DNA of 64,000 nt from Secundilactobacillus yichangensis (GCF_016861565.1 NZ_BOLK01000005.1:108292-172291), one strand, 5' to 3'. Shown: positions 25,285 through 33,937, numbered from the stretch's first letter. Numbers and translations: made by a program. Notes: generated by a model not told the origin, from the sequence alone.

Positions 25285-25450
25285 CACTTTTTAACCATGC
25301 TGATTGTGTCTTACTCACAAAAGTAGTGGGCGCATTTGAGTTGAGAAAAATTAAATAGCCACTGAATAATATTCTATTTTTCAAACATATTTTGATCTTT
25401 ATATCATATAAATAAAAATTATGTTAAAAGATTTAAATAGATGATAAAAT

Positions 25451-25499
25451 GAGCCACGCAATCCAGAAGTTCTGGGTTGTAGGCTCTATTTGTGTATCA
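25451..25499. repeat. Hairpin repeat copy 1 (GAGCC...GGCTC + TATTTGTGTATCA)
   Basis: GAGCCACGCAATCC...GGTTGTAGGCTC forms a stem, followed by TATTTGTGTATCA. A second copy lies at 25693-25739. Read on the minus strand, TGATACACAAATA precedes a terminator-like hairpin and AT-rich DNA. Confidence 0.5.
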
Positions 25500-25637
25500 C
25501 GGAGACTGGTTGCCATCAACTGTTGTCAGCGTATTTACGGATTATTTTAGGCAGTCGGCGTTATAACCAGTGGTTCGTCTGAACCGCACGCCTTCGGTAA
25601 TATGTAATTGAGTAAATTGATCTGACTGCAAGATGGA

Positions 25638-25696
25638 GGCCCTTTTATTTCAACTAACAGCGGTAGTTTACCATATATGATTAGTTGAAAAAGGCC
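25638..25696. repeat. Inverted repeat GGCC...CAACTAA / TTAGTTG...GGCC
   Basis: The left arm GGCCCTTTTATTTCAACTAA (25638-25657) pairs with TTAGTTGAAAAAGGCC (25681-25696) around a 23-base loop. It directly joins hairpin copy 2. Purpose unknown; an untranslated RNA or remnant of a repeat element is possible. Confidence 0.5.
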
Positions 25697-25739
25697 CCGC
25701 AATCCACTGGCCGGATTGCGAGGCTCTATTTGTGTATCA
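25693..25739 (-). repeat. Hairpin repeat copy 2, minus-strand terminator-like
   Basis: CCCCGCAATCC and GGATTGCGAGGC pair well; on the minus strand the stem is followed by CTTTTT, so it can terminate minus-strand transcripts such as that of the protease gene. It shares CTCTATTTGTGTATCA with copy 1. Confidence 0.55.
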
Positions 25740-25797
25740 AGGACTATGGCGGAGAGACTGATTCACGAGGGGGGGTAGAAAACGAAACCATAGTCCT
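25740..25797. repeat. 10-bp perfect inverted repeat
   Basis: AGGACTATGG (25740-25749) and CCATAGTCCT (25788-25797) flank a 38-base loop with a run of seven G. It touches hairpin copy 2. No gene is seen from 25797 to the protease stop. Confidence 0.5.
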
Positions 25798-25916
25798 GAT
25801 TGATGATTGAATACTTGGAGTGAGTAATTCAACAGTTGAAGTAATTGGTACTCTATGGGAAAACAGTTGTGAATTATTTAGAAAGTTATTTTGTAGGCTT
25901 GAAGTGAAATATACGG

Positions 25917-26639
25917 TCATTTACCAGTAGTCACTTTGGTAAAATCGACGTGGTCATGAGTGTTTGTAAGAACGAATACATTATCTGATTGGAGTGTTGC
26001 TTTTTGGGGAGTGATGGGGTCGTAAAAGGTGTGTTCTTGAACGGGGGTAGCACCTAAAGTATCACTAAACTCCAAAAAGCGGTAGTCTTTTTCAATGGCC
26101 TGTACGTCTACCGGCTGCACCGAGACGTACCGGTTTTTATAATACATCACGCTCTTTTCGTTGGGGTTGTGTAACAAACCCATCGCGTGACCGAGTTCAT
26201 GTTCGGCGACGTTCGTTCGTTGAGAAGATGAGTACTTGTATTTAGTCAAAGTAGCGTTATTGAGCCGAACGTGAGCCGATAGCAATTGGGAGCCGCAGAT
26301 TTTCGAGTAGGTTATACCCGTTGTTGTGCTGAAAGTTTTGCTCATGCTTGAAAAGCTGTCCGCATGGACCTGACCGTTTGATTTGACGATTTTAAAAGTA
26401 AACGCGTGGGTACCATTCCACTTGTTGATAGCTGTCTTCCAAAGGGTCTTGGTCTTGCTATCATCCAGCTGAATAGTAGCGCTGGGAACTTCATAACGAT
26501 AAGAGCTAAACGGGGTCATGTGGGGAGCGGTATGAGCAAAAGCCGGTTGAGTTATACAGCAACTAAGCATGGCCGTTACAGCGGCGAGAACAACCATGCT
26601 CGAAACCTGTGGGATAGAGCTTGTTTCTACTTTTATCAT
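25917..26639 (-). CDS. Secreted zinc metalloprotease, matrixin-like
   Basis: A 240-residue protein with a signal peptide (hydrophobic core VLAAVTAMLSCCIT, probable cleavage after PAFA near residue 35). It carries the extended zinc motif HELGHAMGLLH (His147, His151, His157; Glu148 catalytic) followed 11 residues later by the SVMYYKN Met-turn. This is the metzincin/matrixin arrangement, so it should be an extracellular peptidase. The mature chain of ~205 residues is a catalytic domain only, without wall anchor. ATG 26639 follows GGAGGG; the longer frame from 26735 lacks a site. It is a monocistronic minus-strand gene between the element and eutJ. Confidence 0.85.
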   Translation of the reverse strand: MIKVETSSIPQVSSMVVLAAVTAMLSCCITQPAFAHTAPHMTPFSSYRYEVPSATIQLDDSKTKTLWKTAINKWNGTHAFTFKIVKSNGQVHADSFSSMSKTFSTTTGITYSKICGSQLLSAHVRLNNATLTKYKYSSSQRTNVAEHELGHAMGLLHNPNEKSVMYYKNRYVSVQPVDVQAIEKDYRFLEFSDTLGATPVQEHTFYDPITPQKATLQSDNVFVLTNTHDHVDFTKVTTGK

Positions 26640-26850
26640 AGTAAAACCCTCCAAAGTAAAACTAACCCAAGTGACATAACAGCTGTAATCATGATTACGG
26701 ATAGGAGTATAGCACTGGGAAAAGTGTAGTTCCACAATTATGTATTGTTTTGTGAAAATTAATACATAAGTGATTAGAGTGTATGAAAAATGAGGGGCTT
26801 GTTATCATTGTCGTGTGATAAAAATGGTAGCGAGCAATTTAACAGGACGC

Positions 26851-26875
26851 AAAAAGAACGGGCTTTACCCGTTCT
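26851..26875 (-). terminator. Orphan minus-strand terminator
   Basis: AGAACGGG-TAAAG-CCCGTTCT followed by TTTTT on the minus strand. No minus-strand gene lies upstream before 27213, so a short RNA may end here. The rest of 26740-27140 shows no reading frame I can support. Confidence 0.7.
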
Positions 26876-27144
26876 GATAAGGATCTTGTGTTTACTTCAG
26901 TTCTGCAGTTTATAATTTATTGCCGGAAATTCGATCAGGAAAACTAAGATTCATGAAGCTAATTGACGGTTGCTTAGTGAGCCATTTGTGATGAATAAAA
27001 CGAACTTAGTTGATATTTAGCTGATTATTGTGATAAATTAGAGGTGTTGAATTAAATTATTTAGAATTGGCATGTTTTACGATAACGTCCGGTCAGGGTT
27101 TAGGGGCTGAATTCTGACGGGGCGGCCAACAAGTTTCAAGAAAA

Positions 27145-27158
27145 TTTAAGCGCTTACA
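27145..27158 (+). promoter_or_regulatory. Candidate cre site (CcpA operator)
   Basis: TTTAAGCGCTTACA matches the consensus TGWAANCGNTNWCA at all but the second base and contains the palindrome AAGCGCTT. It lies ~70 bases upstream of the eutJ-like gene, a usual place for CcpA control of catabolic genes. Confidence 0.6.
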
Positions 27159-27219
27159 ACACACCAATGTACGAGAATTTAACTGACTACAGCTGACTAG
27201 CAGAAAATGAGGGATGGAC

Positions 27220-28071
27220 ATGGCTAAAGATACGAATTATGACTTAACAAAGGTTAATAAACAACTGAAGAAATTTGCAAAGATCGTTAACGGTGATCAT
27301 GCAATTCGTCCAGTAAAACCAGACGAGGAATTGCGAGTTGGCGTGGATTTGGGTACGTCGTCAATTGTACTGGCAGTCTTAGATAAAGACGATAATCCGC
27401 TGTATGGTGCGTTTGAATATGATCATGCAGTTCGTGATGGTATGGTGGTTGATTATCTTGAGAGTATTCGCATTTTAAAGCGATTGAAACAAAAGGCTGA
27501 ATCAGTCTTAGGTACCACACTTACTACGGCTTGCGGCGCTATCCCACCCAAAACTGGCGATGGTGGTAAAAAAGTGGTTGCTAATGTGATTGAAGCCGCA
27601 GAACTTGAATGTTTAAGCGTTGTTGATGAACCAACCGCGGCCGCTAAGTTTTTGCATATTTCATCTGGTACAGTGGTCGACATTGGTGGTGGTACCACGG
27701 GCATCAGTATTTTTAAGAACGGTAAGCTTGTTGAAGTTGTTGATGAAGCAACGGGTGGTTTTCACATGACGTTGGTACTTGCGGGGAATCGCCACATTGC
27801 TTCTGATAAAGCTGAGCTCTTGAAGCGTGACTCATCTAAGGAAGATGAAGTCTTTCCAATTATCCGGCCAGTTGTTGAAAAAATGGCGACAATCACAAAA
27901 GAAGCTGCGGCTAATCAGATACAGCAGCCCGTTGTCGTTGTTGGTGGGGCCACTAACTTCAAAGATTTCATCAAGGCGTTCAGCAAGACACTCAAGTTCG
28001 ACGCTATTAAGCCGGCGTTTCCGCAGTTTGTGACGCCGTTAGGTATTGCGATGTATGATCATAAGGATTAG
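27220..28071 (+). CDS. eutJ: EutJ-like actin-fold ATPase (microcompartment-associated chaperone family)
   Basis: A 283-residue Hsp70/actin-fold protein with phosphate 1 VGVDLGTSSIVLAV, phosphate 2 VVDIGGGTTGIS and the adenosine motif VVVVGGATNF. It matches EutJ, found in ethanolamine and propanediol microcompartment operons and thought to help enzyme assembly. No other eut or pdu gene is present here, so it is a lone gene, with a terminator 210 bases downstream. A cre-like site upstream suggests glucose repression. ATG 27220 fits the GAGGG site better than ATG 27214. Confidence 0.85.
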   Translation: MAKDTNYDLTKVNKQLKKFAKIVNGDHAIRPVKPDEELRVGVDLGTSSIVLAVLDKDDNPLYGAFEYDHAVRDGMVVDYLESIRILKRLKQKAESVLGTTLTTACGAIPPKTGDGGKKVVANVIEAAELECLSVVDEPTAAAKFLHISSGTVVDIGGGTTGISIFKNGKLVEVVDEATGGFHMTLVLAGNRHIASDKAELLKRDSSKEDEVFPIIRPVVEKMATITKEAAANQIQQPVVVVGGATNFKDFIKAFSKTLKFDAIKPAFPQFVTPLGIAMYDHKD

Positions 28072-28281
28072 GTGGAGTAGAGGTGCAAATTTGATTCTTG
28101 TCTTCTGAAAAGTGACTTGAGGATATGCATTTTATAAAAATAATTATAAAGTTCATGCGTACTTTGAAGCGTTTGTCAAATCTTTTAGGTTAATTAATTT
28201 TAAATCTATTGTACAAAAGCATACTAATATAAAGGTGATTTTTAGACTAAGTTTCTTAAGTTAAAGCCACTTAAGTAACAA

Positions 28282-28317
28282 AAAAAGTCAGTCCTGAGAA
28301 ATCAGGGCTGACTTTTT
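28282..28317 (+). terminator. Terminator after eutJ
   Basis: AAAAAGTCAGTCCTGA-GAAA-TCAGGGCTGACTTTTT, a 16-bp stem with one mismatch and both T-run flanks. About 200 bases of AT-rich DNA without a gene lie between eutJ and this hairpin. Confidence 0.88.
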
Positions 28318-29124
28318 GGTATGATAATAAATCGATACTTTCCATTATGTTTTTGGTTTTGGTGAAGTACGGGTTAGCAATCGGTAGCTTTATTTTCTTT
28401 CATCTGACTATATCAATCTTTTTGTGAGATCTGAATTAGTTGGTAAAATGCAATTCTATAAGCTTTTTTGAAAAACGCGTTCTGACAGGATGCTAATACC
28501 TAAGCTCAATCAAAAATTAAAAGTGTGAATTTGTACACGCAAACGTGTAATTTAAGATTACGTGTTTTTTTTCATTTCAAAGATGCTAATAGAATATGAA
28601 ATGGACTTCTTTTAACACAATGGGTTTTGCACTTAGATTGTAAATTGGACTAAAAGTATTATTTTTAGTGCAGTTGCATTAGTTTTGAAAATTGGTGAAG
28701 TATCAGTCATAATCAACTGACAACAGCACAAGCACGAGTTCGCATTCATCATCAAGCAGAATGAGCAGTTGCCCATCGAAAAGGGCATTGTATTCATGGC
28801 ATTACTACATGCGAACATGTATGGATCTTTTTGAAAATAACGGACATACCTTGTATCGGACGCATCATTATGGGCATTGGGTAGGTGTTATAGACTATTA
28901 AATCGTAGTGTTGGGATGTACTGAAGCCAGGAATATTATGTTTGTCTTAATGGTTATGTTTCAACACGTTTGTCACCTTATTATTTGGTTTACAGTAAAG
29001 TGATGGTCTTATCCTACTTATGAGATCCATTAAAAATAAGCAAAATTATTCTTAATATTTATTGACGAGAATAATTGATATCAAGACTAATCTTGCTTGT
29101 TTATTAGTAAGTTTACATGAAATA
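28318..29124. other. AT-rich stretch without a supported gene
   Basis: About 800 bases of AT-rich DNA. The only protein-like signal is a plus-strand open stretch 28719-28901, Ser-rich at first and ending LYRTHHYGHWVGVIDY-stop, without a start or ribosome site. The end resembles repeats of secreted lactobacillus proteins, and a neighbouring frame looks similar upstream, so it may be the frameshifted tail of a lost surface-protein gene. I am not confident in this. Confidence 0.3.
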
Positions 29125-30489
29125 TTACCAAGTATGAATGACTGAAAAATTAAAAGGTTTGTTAACGAAATACTCTGCATTAATATAATTTCTTTGGATA
29201 CCAATTTTTGATAGTAACCAATCTCTAATAATGATGCGTAAGAGAGCATGCAATACAGACCTGTTTTCTAGAGGAACATGTTCTCTTGTCGTGGAACTAT
29301 GTGAAAGTGTATTTCGAATATCTTTGATTTGAGTGATGAAATCTTTATCATTTGAAATGGGTTCATATTTTTTTGTGGCTTTATTTAACATGTCCGAATC
29401 AATTTTCTCTTTGAGCACGTAGTTAACTTTACATTTATAATTGATTTTACGGTCTTTAGAAAGAGATTTCTTTTTACGATATTCGGGTTCATAAAAAGTA
29501 TCAAAGATTAACTGTAAAGCTACACACTCGTTTTGTAACTGTTGGTCCAGTTCTCCGGGCTGATTTGGTTTAATTGAATTGTATATAGAAATAAGTGCGT
29601 CATAAGAATTGATCCATGTATTTAAGGAGTCTATACAATTTTGATACAAATCTTTGGTTCTTCGAATGAAAGTTGTGATATAAGAAAAGTCGTTAAAGTT
29701 AACCTTGCAAGAATTAGAATTAAATAATTGTACTTCCTGAGGTGCTTTATGAGAAGGGTCATCTCTTGTACCGATAATTTTATATACTTTTTCAGTTGTT
29801 CCTGTGATGAGATTGTACCAGCTATTAATTTGCTGATTCACTAATAGTAGCTGAGAAATGGAGCCGTTAATAGCTTTTAATTGTATATAATTGTTTACTA
29901 CAACACTTGAAGTTACGGAAGTAAGACTATTCTTTGCATTAAAAGCAGAGTCTCCACGCATCAACTGTAAGTTTTTATTTTGTGCGGATTTAGCAATCAT
30001 ATTAGGTGTATCAGGAGTTTTTACTGTTGCCAGGAATTTGTCGTGATCTTGGAGAGAATATTTTGGATTATTTAAATCGCTGCTTAACCAGTTTGAAAAA
30101 TTTGTTAAATAAGCAATTATGTCTTTAAACTTGGTCTCTTTATTTACAAAAAAGTCTCCAATGAACGAGGAAAGTATCTGGTACTTATTAAATGTTGCTT
30201 CGCCAACATCAGTTATATTTTCTCTAGAAATAAGCGGTGAAAAACCATCAAGAGTTAAATGCACAGGAGTAATGATTTCCTTTTGATTTTCGTCGGTACC
30301 AAGAAGAGATCCAATGCCATATACTAGTTGACCACTTGCAACTAGCTTTTGTAGATTATGGCTATTACTTGAAATAAATAAATCTGAAGAGTTATATTCT
30401 AAACTTCCAGGGGTATTTAGCTTATCAAGTTCTGTCCCAAATGATGCATTGACTGTAAATGAACATTGTTGAGATATTTTATTATTCAT
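29125..30489 (-). CDS. ApeA-like HEPN-domain protein, probable abortive-infection RNase
   Basis: A 454-residue protein without membrane segments. The N-terminal ~90 residues (NTPGSLEYNSSDLFISS...TPVHLTLDGFSPLIS) resemble the ApeA N-terminal beta-rich domain. The C-terminal ~110 residues resemble the Apea-like HEPN domain and carry the HEPN catalytic motif RNxxxH as RNTLSH (about 392-397) in FITQIKDIRNTLSH. HEPN proteins of this type cleave RNA; ApeA gives Abi-type phage defence. The gene is strongly AT-rich compared with metA or pdxST beside it. It starts two bases after the upstream small gene, whose end contains its AAAGGA site, so the two are co-translated. Function is inferred from motif and layout. 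Confidence 0.68.
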   Translation of the reverse strand: MNNKISQQCSFTVNASFGTELDKLNTPGSLEYNSSDLFISSNSHNLQKLVASGQLVYGIGSLLGTDENQKEIITPVHLTLDGFSPLISRENITDVGEATFNKYQILSSFIGDFFVNKETKFKDIIAYLTNFSNWLSSDLNNPKYSLQDHDKFLATVKTPDTPNMIAKSAQNKNLQLMRGDSAFNAKNSLTSVTSSVVVNNYIQLKAINGSISQLLLVNQQINSWYNLITGTTEKVYKIIGTRDDPSHKAPQEVQLFNSNSCKVNFNDFSYITTFIRRTKDLYQNCIDSLNTWINSYDALISIYNSIKPNQPGELDQQLQNECVALQLIFDTFYEPEYRKKKSLSKDRKINYKCKVNYVLKEKIDSDMLNKATKKYEPISNDKDFITQIKDIRNTLSHSSTTREHVPLENRSVLHALLRIIIRDWLLSKIGIQRNYINAEYFVNKPFNFSVIHTW

Positions 30490-30491
30490 AG

Positions 30492-31007
30492 CTATTTGTC
30501 CTTTCTTAATTGGTTCATTATTTCATTAGAATCTTTTTCTAGCATTGAATATGGCATTGCCTGGGCTAGACTGCGACAGCTGTTGATAGCATGGTATAAA
30601 TGATAATCAATATAACCAATGGATTTTCCACTTTTTATTGCGAGATTACGAATTGAAATATTACGTTTGCATTTTTCTAATAAAACTTCTCTATCAATTT
30701 TTCTGAGAGAAGTTAATAAATAGCGAAGTAAACGGTATTGATATGCTGTCAGCTTATGAATACTTTTCCCACGCTTTATGAGATTTTTATAGAAAAAGTA
30801 ATCTATCATTTCTTCGTCGTAAATATAGATAGGGTGAGAATGAATTATTTTGTAATGGGTCATCAAATGTAAAGAAAAAGTTGTTGAACTCAGAATAGAG
30901 CGTAGACTACTCAGTAGTTCTACATTATTTTTACATAAACGCATTTTATTTTTGATATCAATAATTTCCGATTGATATTGTTTAATGATTTGCTCTTCAT
31001 AGTTCAT
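30492..31007 (-). CDS. Small HTH protein in operon with the HEPN gene
   Basis: A 171-residue AT-rich gene with no family that I can name. The C-terminal part (RNISIRNLAIKSGKSIGYIDYHLYHAI) looks like a sigma-70 region 4/ArpU-type helix-turn-helix. The N-terminal half is charged and helical. AGGAAG lies 7-8 bases before ATG 31007. As first gene of a tight two-gene unit it may regulate the HEPN gene or act as its partner or antitoxin; the latter is speculation. Confidence 0.55.
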   Translation of the reverse strand: MNYEEQIIKQYQSEIIDIKNKMRLCKNNVELLSSLRSILSSTTFSLHLMTHYKIIHSHPIYIYDEEMIDYFFYKNLIKRGKSIHKLTAYQYRLLRYLLTSLRKIDREVLLEKCKRNISIRNLAIKSGKSIGYIDYHLYHAINSCRSLAQAMPYSMLEKDSNEIMNQLRKDK

Positions 31008-31245
31008 AAAGTTGCTTCCTGAATTCAGTTATAAATTGATGTGGGCACAACGTATCGATTGAAGTATAAAATTACTGAAATGTAGATTTAAGTACTACGC
31101 AAGTGACTGCCAGTTAGGCATTAGAGACTCAAAATAATGGACTACTAATTAGCAGGAAGTCACTGAATCAAAGATTTGTTGTAAATTTAGGTGGTTGAAA
31201 CCCATGCGTGGGTGATTGTTTCTTGCGCTTGAATTTTTAATTCTT

Positions 31246-32076
31246 TTAAACCTTTACTTTCTTCAAACTATGCACCCAATTATCATAAAGATGAATACTA
31301 TCTCTCTGCCAAGTATTGGTCGGCTTATCCTTTGAAAAATAGTTCTTCGGCAGCTGGATGGGGAGTCCTTTTTCCCGGTCACGGTTAAATTCATTAAACA
31401 GTGTGTTAGTTTCATATTCTGGGTGGCCGCTGATATACGTCGAATGCGTTTGCTTGGAGGCCAAAATCACTGGGCCGGCTTCTGGGTCACTGGCGAGTAC
31501 GGCCAATCTAGGATCATTGATGTGACCAAGTGTAGCATGGCGAGATTGCGGCATTGATAGCTGGTTGAATCCAGCGGTCAGTGCCGTTTTTTGGTCAATT
31601 TCGCAACGGTAAACGCCGAACAGCTTTTTAGGAATGACGCGTTTATTGATGCCGAAGTCCACGTAAATGCCAGCTTGTGCGGCCCAGCATTCCAAAATTG
31701 ACTGGCGGACATGATCATGACGCCAATTAAGCAAGGTGTTAAATTCAGGCCAATAATCAACAGCATCGTATGCGATATCTTCTACCGGCGCACCGGTGAC
31801 GACCATGCCGTCAAATTGCTGATCATAGACATCGGTTAAAGTGGCGTAAGTCTGTTGCAGTTTAGCTTCTGGTATGTGTTTGCTGTGATGCGAGGCCATC
31901 CGTAAGAAGGTGACTGCCACGTCCAGCGACAAATGGCTGAATAAACGGACAAACTGCCGTTCAGTTTCCAGTTTGTTAGGCATCAGGTTGACCACCAAAA
32001 GTTTCACTGGTTGATCAATCTGAATTGTGTTGCCTGTTTGCTGTTTTAGAAAACCATTATTTAATTGCACTGTCAT
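31246..32076 (-). CDS. metA: Homoserine O-acyltransferase (MetA family)
   Basis: MetA acylates homoserine (acetyl or succinyl donor) in the first committed step of methionine synthesis. The 276-residue protein has the nucleophile in LECWAAQAG, the APVE oxyanion-region block (VVTGAPVED) and the C-terminal catalytic His/Glu in SGHPEYE. Donor choice cannot be read reliably. ATG 32076 has ideal spacing from GGAGG; ATG 32082 is too close. A T-box leader with an ATG specifier lies directly upstream and should induce it when methionyl-tRNA is uncharged. Confidence 0.93.
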   Translation of the reverse strand: MTVQLNNGFLKQQTGNTIQIDQPVKLLVVNLMPNKLETERQFVRLFSHLSLDVAVTFLRMASHHSKHIPEAKLQQTYATLTDVYDQQFDGMVVTGAPVEDIAYDAVDYWPEFNTLLNWRHDHVRQSILECWAAQAGIYVDFGINKRVIPKKLFGVYRCEIDQKTALTAGFNQLSMPQSRHATLGHINDPRLAVLASDPEAGPVILASKQTHSTYISGHPEYETNTLFNEFNRDREKGLPIQLPKNYFSKDKPTNTWQRDSIHLYDNWVHSLKKVKV

Positions 32077-32094
32077 CCTCATATCCTCCTTCGA

Positions 32095-32345
32095 ATAGAA
32101 TACAAAAACGTCCCTAGCTGCATTAAACAGCTAGGGACGTTTTTGACGCGGTACCACCCAGTTTTGCAACAGCTTCACAGCTGTCGCCTCAAGAGTAAAC
32201 ATACTCAGCAGATATCGGTGCCCCGTGACGGTAGCCGTTAGACCCCGCCAATCTCTAAGCTCATCTTCATCAGTTTACCCGGCCTTGTTTCAGCATTATC
32301 AAGGCTCTCTTGCTCTAGGTAAAGTGACTACTCTTCTTATCATCG
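32095..32345 (-). ncRNA. Methionine T-box riboswitch of metA
   Basis: Reading the minus strand, stem I starts near 32345, has AGAGTA and AGAGAGCC...CTGAAACAAGGC motifs, then the specifier GAAG-ATG-AGC-TTAGAG with ATG at complement of 32262-32264. The T-box TGGGTGGTACCGCG lies at 32147-32160. The terminator AAAAACGTCCCTAGCTG / CAGCTAGGGACGTTTTT covers 32103-32144. Codon, layout and target gene agree on methionine. Confidence 0.95.
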
Positions 32346-32399
32346 ACTCATTTTTTAATTAGTTCTTAATCTAACACCGATATCACTTGGCGTCAAATT

Positions 32400-32972
32400 T
32401 TAGCTTGCCTGAGTCTTCAATGGCCGAACTATCTGATCAATAAAGTACTGGTGGAATCGGGTATCGTCCGTCAACTCTGGGTGAAACGAGGTGACTAGGA
32501 CATGGTTTTGCTGGGCAGCCACGATTCGGCCATCAGCTAAGGTAACCAAAGCTTTAGCAGGCTGCTGTACCTCAGAAAGGTAAGGGGCGCGGATGAAGAT
32601 CCCGTGGTATGGTTTTGACCAGCCTTTAACAGTTAATTCAGTTTCAAAACTTTCACGCTGACGGCCAAAACCGTTACGAACTACCGTGCCGTTCAAGCCA
32701 GCCAACGATTCCGACTGAGCTAACAAAACTAGTCCTGCACAGGTGCCAAATACTGGGAATCCCTGCTGAACCAGTGCCTTTAGTGGTTCTAACAGCTGTT
32801 CACGAACCAGTAATTTACGGATCGTGGTACTTTCGCCACCGGGAATGATCAGCCCATCGAGATCTTGCAGATCTGCTTTGGTTTTAACCGGTCGTGGGGT
32901 TGCACCGCAATCAGTCACCATCTTGATATGTTCGCTAACCGCACCTTGAAGTGCTAAAACACCAATTATCAC
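32400..32972 (-). CDS. pdxT: Pyridoxal 5'-phosphate synthase glutaminase subunit
   Basis: PdxT releases ammonia from glutamine and passes it to PdxS for PLP synthesis. The 190-residue protein has IGVLALQGAVSEH at the start, GGESTTIRKL, nucleophile FGTCAGLVLLA (Cys about residue 77) and SFHPEL with the catalytic His/Glu. GTG 32972 is preferred over TTG 32978 because GGGAG then has normal spacing. It follows pdxS by 15 bases in one operon. Confidence 0.94.
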   Translation of the reverse strand: MIIGVLALQGAVSEHIKMVTDCGATPRPVKTKADLQDLDGLIIPGGESTTIRKLLVREQLLEPLKALVQQGFPVFGTCAGLVLLAQSESLAGLNGTVVRNGFGRQRESFETELTVKGWSKPYHGIFIRAPYLSEVQQPAKALVTLADGRIVAAQQNHVLVTSFHPELTDDTRFHQYFIDQIVRPLKTQAS

Positions 32973-32987
32973 GTGCAAGTCTCCCTT

Positions 32988-33872
32988 CTAAATGCCGCGG
33001 TCAGCCATTTTCTGGTCGTCCGTTAACGTTGAAATATCAATGCCCTTCATTGGCTTACCCAAGTTTTCGGAGACTTTGGCAATCAGCGCGTAGTCGGTTG
33101 GGTGAGCCGTCGCGGTTACGATGGCTTTGGCAAACTTAGCCGGATTTTCAGAATGAAAGATACCGGAGCCAACGAAGATGCCGTCCGCACCCAAGTTCAT
33201 CATTAGTGCCGCGTCAGCTGGTGTTGCCACGCCACCAGCAGCGAAATTAACGACCGGTAATTTACCTAAATCGTGGACTTGTTTGACCAAATCATAAGGT
33301 GCTCTTAAATCACGGCTGATGGTCATGAGCTGATCAGGATCTGCACTAACCACGTGGTTGATCTGTTCGTTGACTTTTTCCATGTGGCGGACGGCTTCAA
33401 TGATGTTACCAGTGCCGGGTTCACCCTTGGTTCGCAGCATTGAAGCGCCTTCGCCAATTCGCCGGAGTGCTTCGCCTAAATTCCGGCAGCCGCAAACGAA
33501 GGGGACCTTATAGTCGGTTTTATTAATGTGGTAGTTATCGTCTGCCGGCGTCAAGACTTCACTTTCGTCTATGTAGTCAACGTCAATGGCCTCCAGAATG
33601 CGGGCTTCAGCAATGTGGCCGATCCGGACCTTGGCCATGACTGGAATCGTGACAGCATCCATAATTGCCTTGATCATGGCTGGATCAGACATCCGGGCGA
33701 CGCCACCCGCTGCCCGAATATCTGAAGGTACCCGTTCCAGTGCCATTACGGCAACCGCGCCGGCTTTTTCCGCAATCTTTGCCTGTTCCACGTTGGCCAC
33801 GTCCATGATGACGCCGCCTTTTTGCATCTGTGCCATACCTCGTTTAACCGCTGTTGTTCCTGTTTGTGTCAT
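32988..33872 (-). CDS. pdxS: Pyridoxal 5'-phosphate synthase subunit PdxS
   Basis: PdxS makes PLP from ribose 5-phosphate, glyceraldehyde 3-phosphate and ammonia as a dodecamer with PdxT. The 294-residue protein has [14 protein letters not shown], the catalytic Lys region [25 protein letters not shown] and [17 protein letters not shown], all as in the family, with normal length. ATG 33872 lies 7 bases after GGAGG. It is the first gene of pdxST and divergent from the MocR-type regulator. Confidence 0.96.
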   Translation of the reverse strand: MTQTGTTAVKRGMAQMQKGGVIMDVANVEQAKIAEKAGAVAVMALERVPSDIRAAGGVARMSDPAMIKAIMDAVTIPVMAKVRIGHIAEARILEAIDVDYIDESEVLTPADDNYHINKTDYKVPFVCGCRNLGEALRRIGEGASMLRTKGEPGTGNIIEAVRHMEKVNEQINHVVSADPDQLMTISRDLRAPYDLVKQVHDLGKLPVVNFAAGGVATPADAALMMNLGADGIFVGSGIFHSENPAKFAKAIVTATAHPTDYALIAKVSENLGKPMKGIDISTLTDDQKMADRGI

Positions 33873-33937
33873 AGTCAAACCTCCATCTCTAAAAATTAGT
33901 TACATCGTACGGCACAGCGACTATAATAAAAACAACC

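Noticed and set aside
25451..25797. Fst-type toxin-antitoxin locus
   Set aside because: Terminator-tag repeats fit, but no hydrophobic ~30-residue peptide was found on either strand; kept only as a repeat cluster.
28633..28818. 61-codon minus-strand ORF rich in Cys/Met
   Set aside because: No ribosome site and composition typical of random AT-rich DNA.
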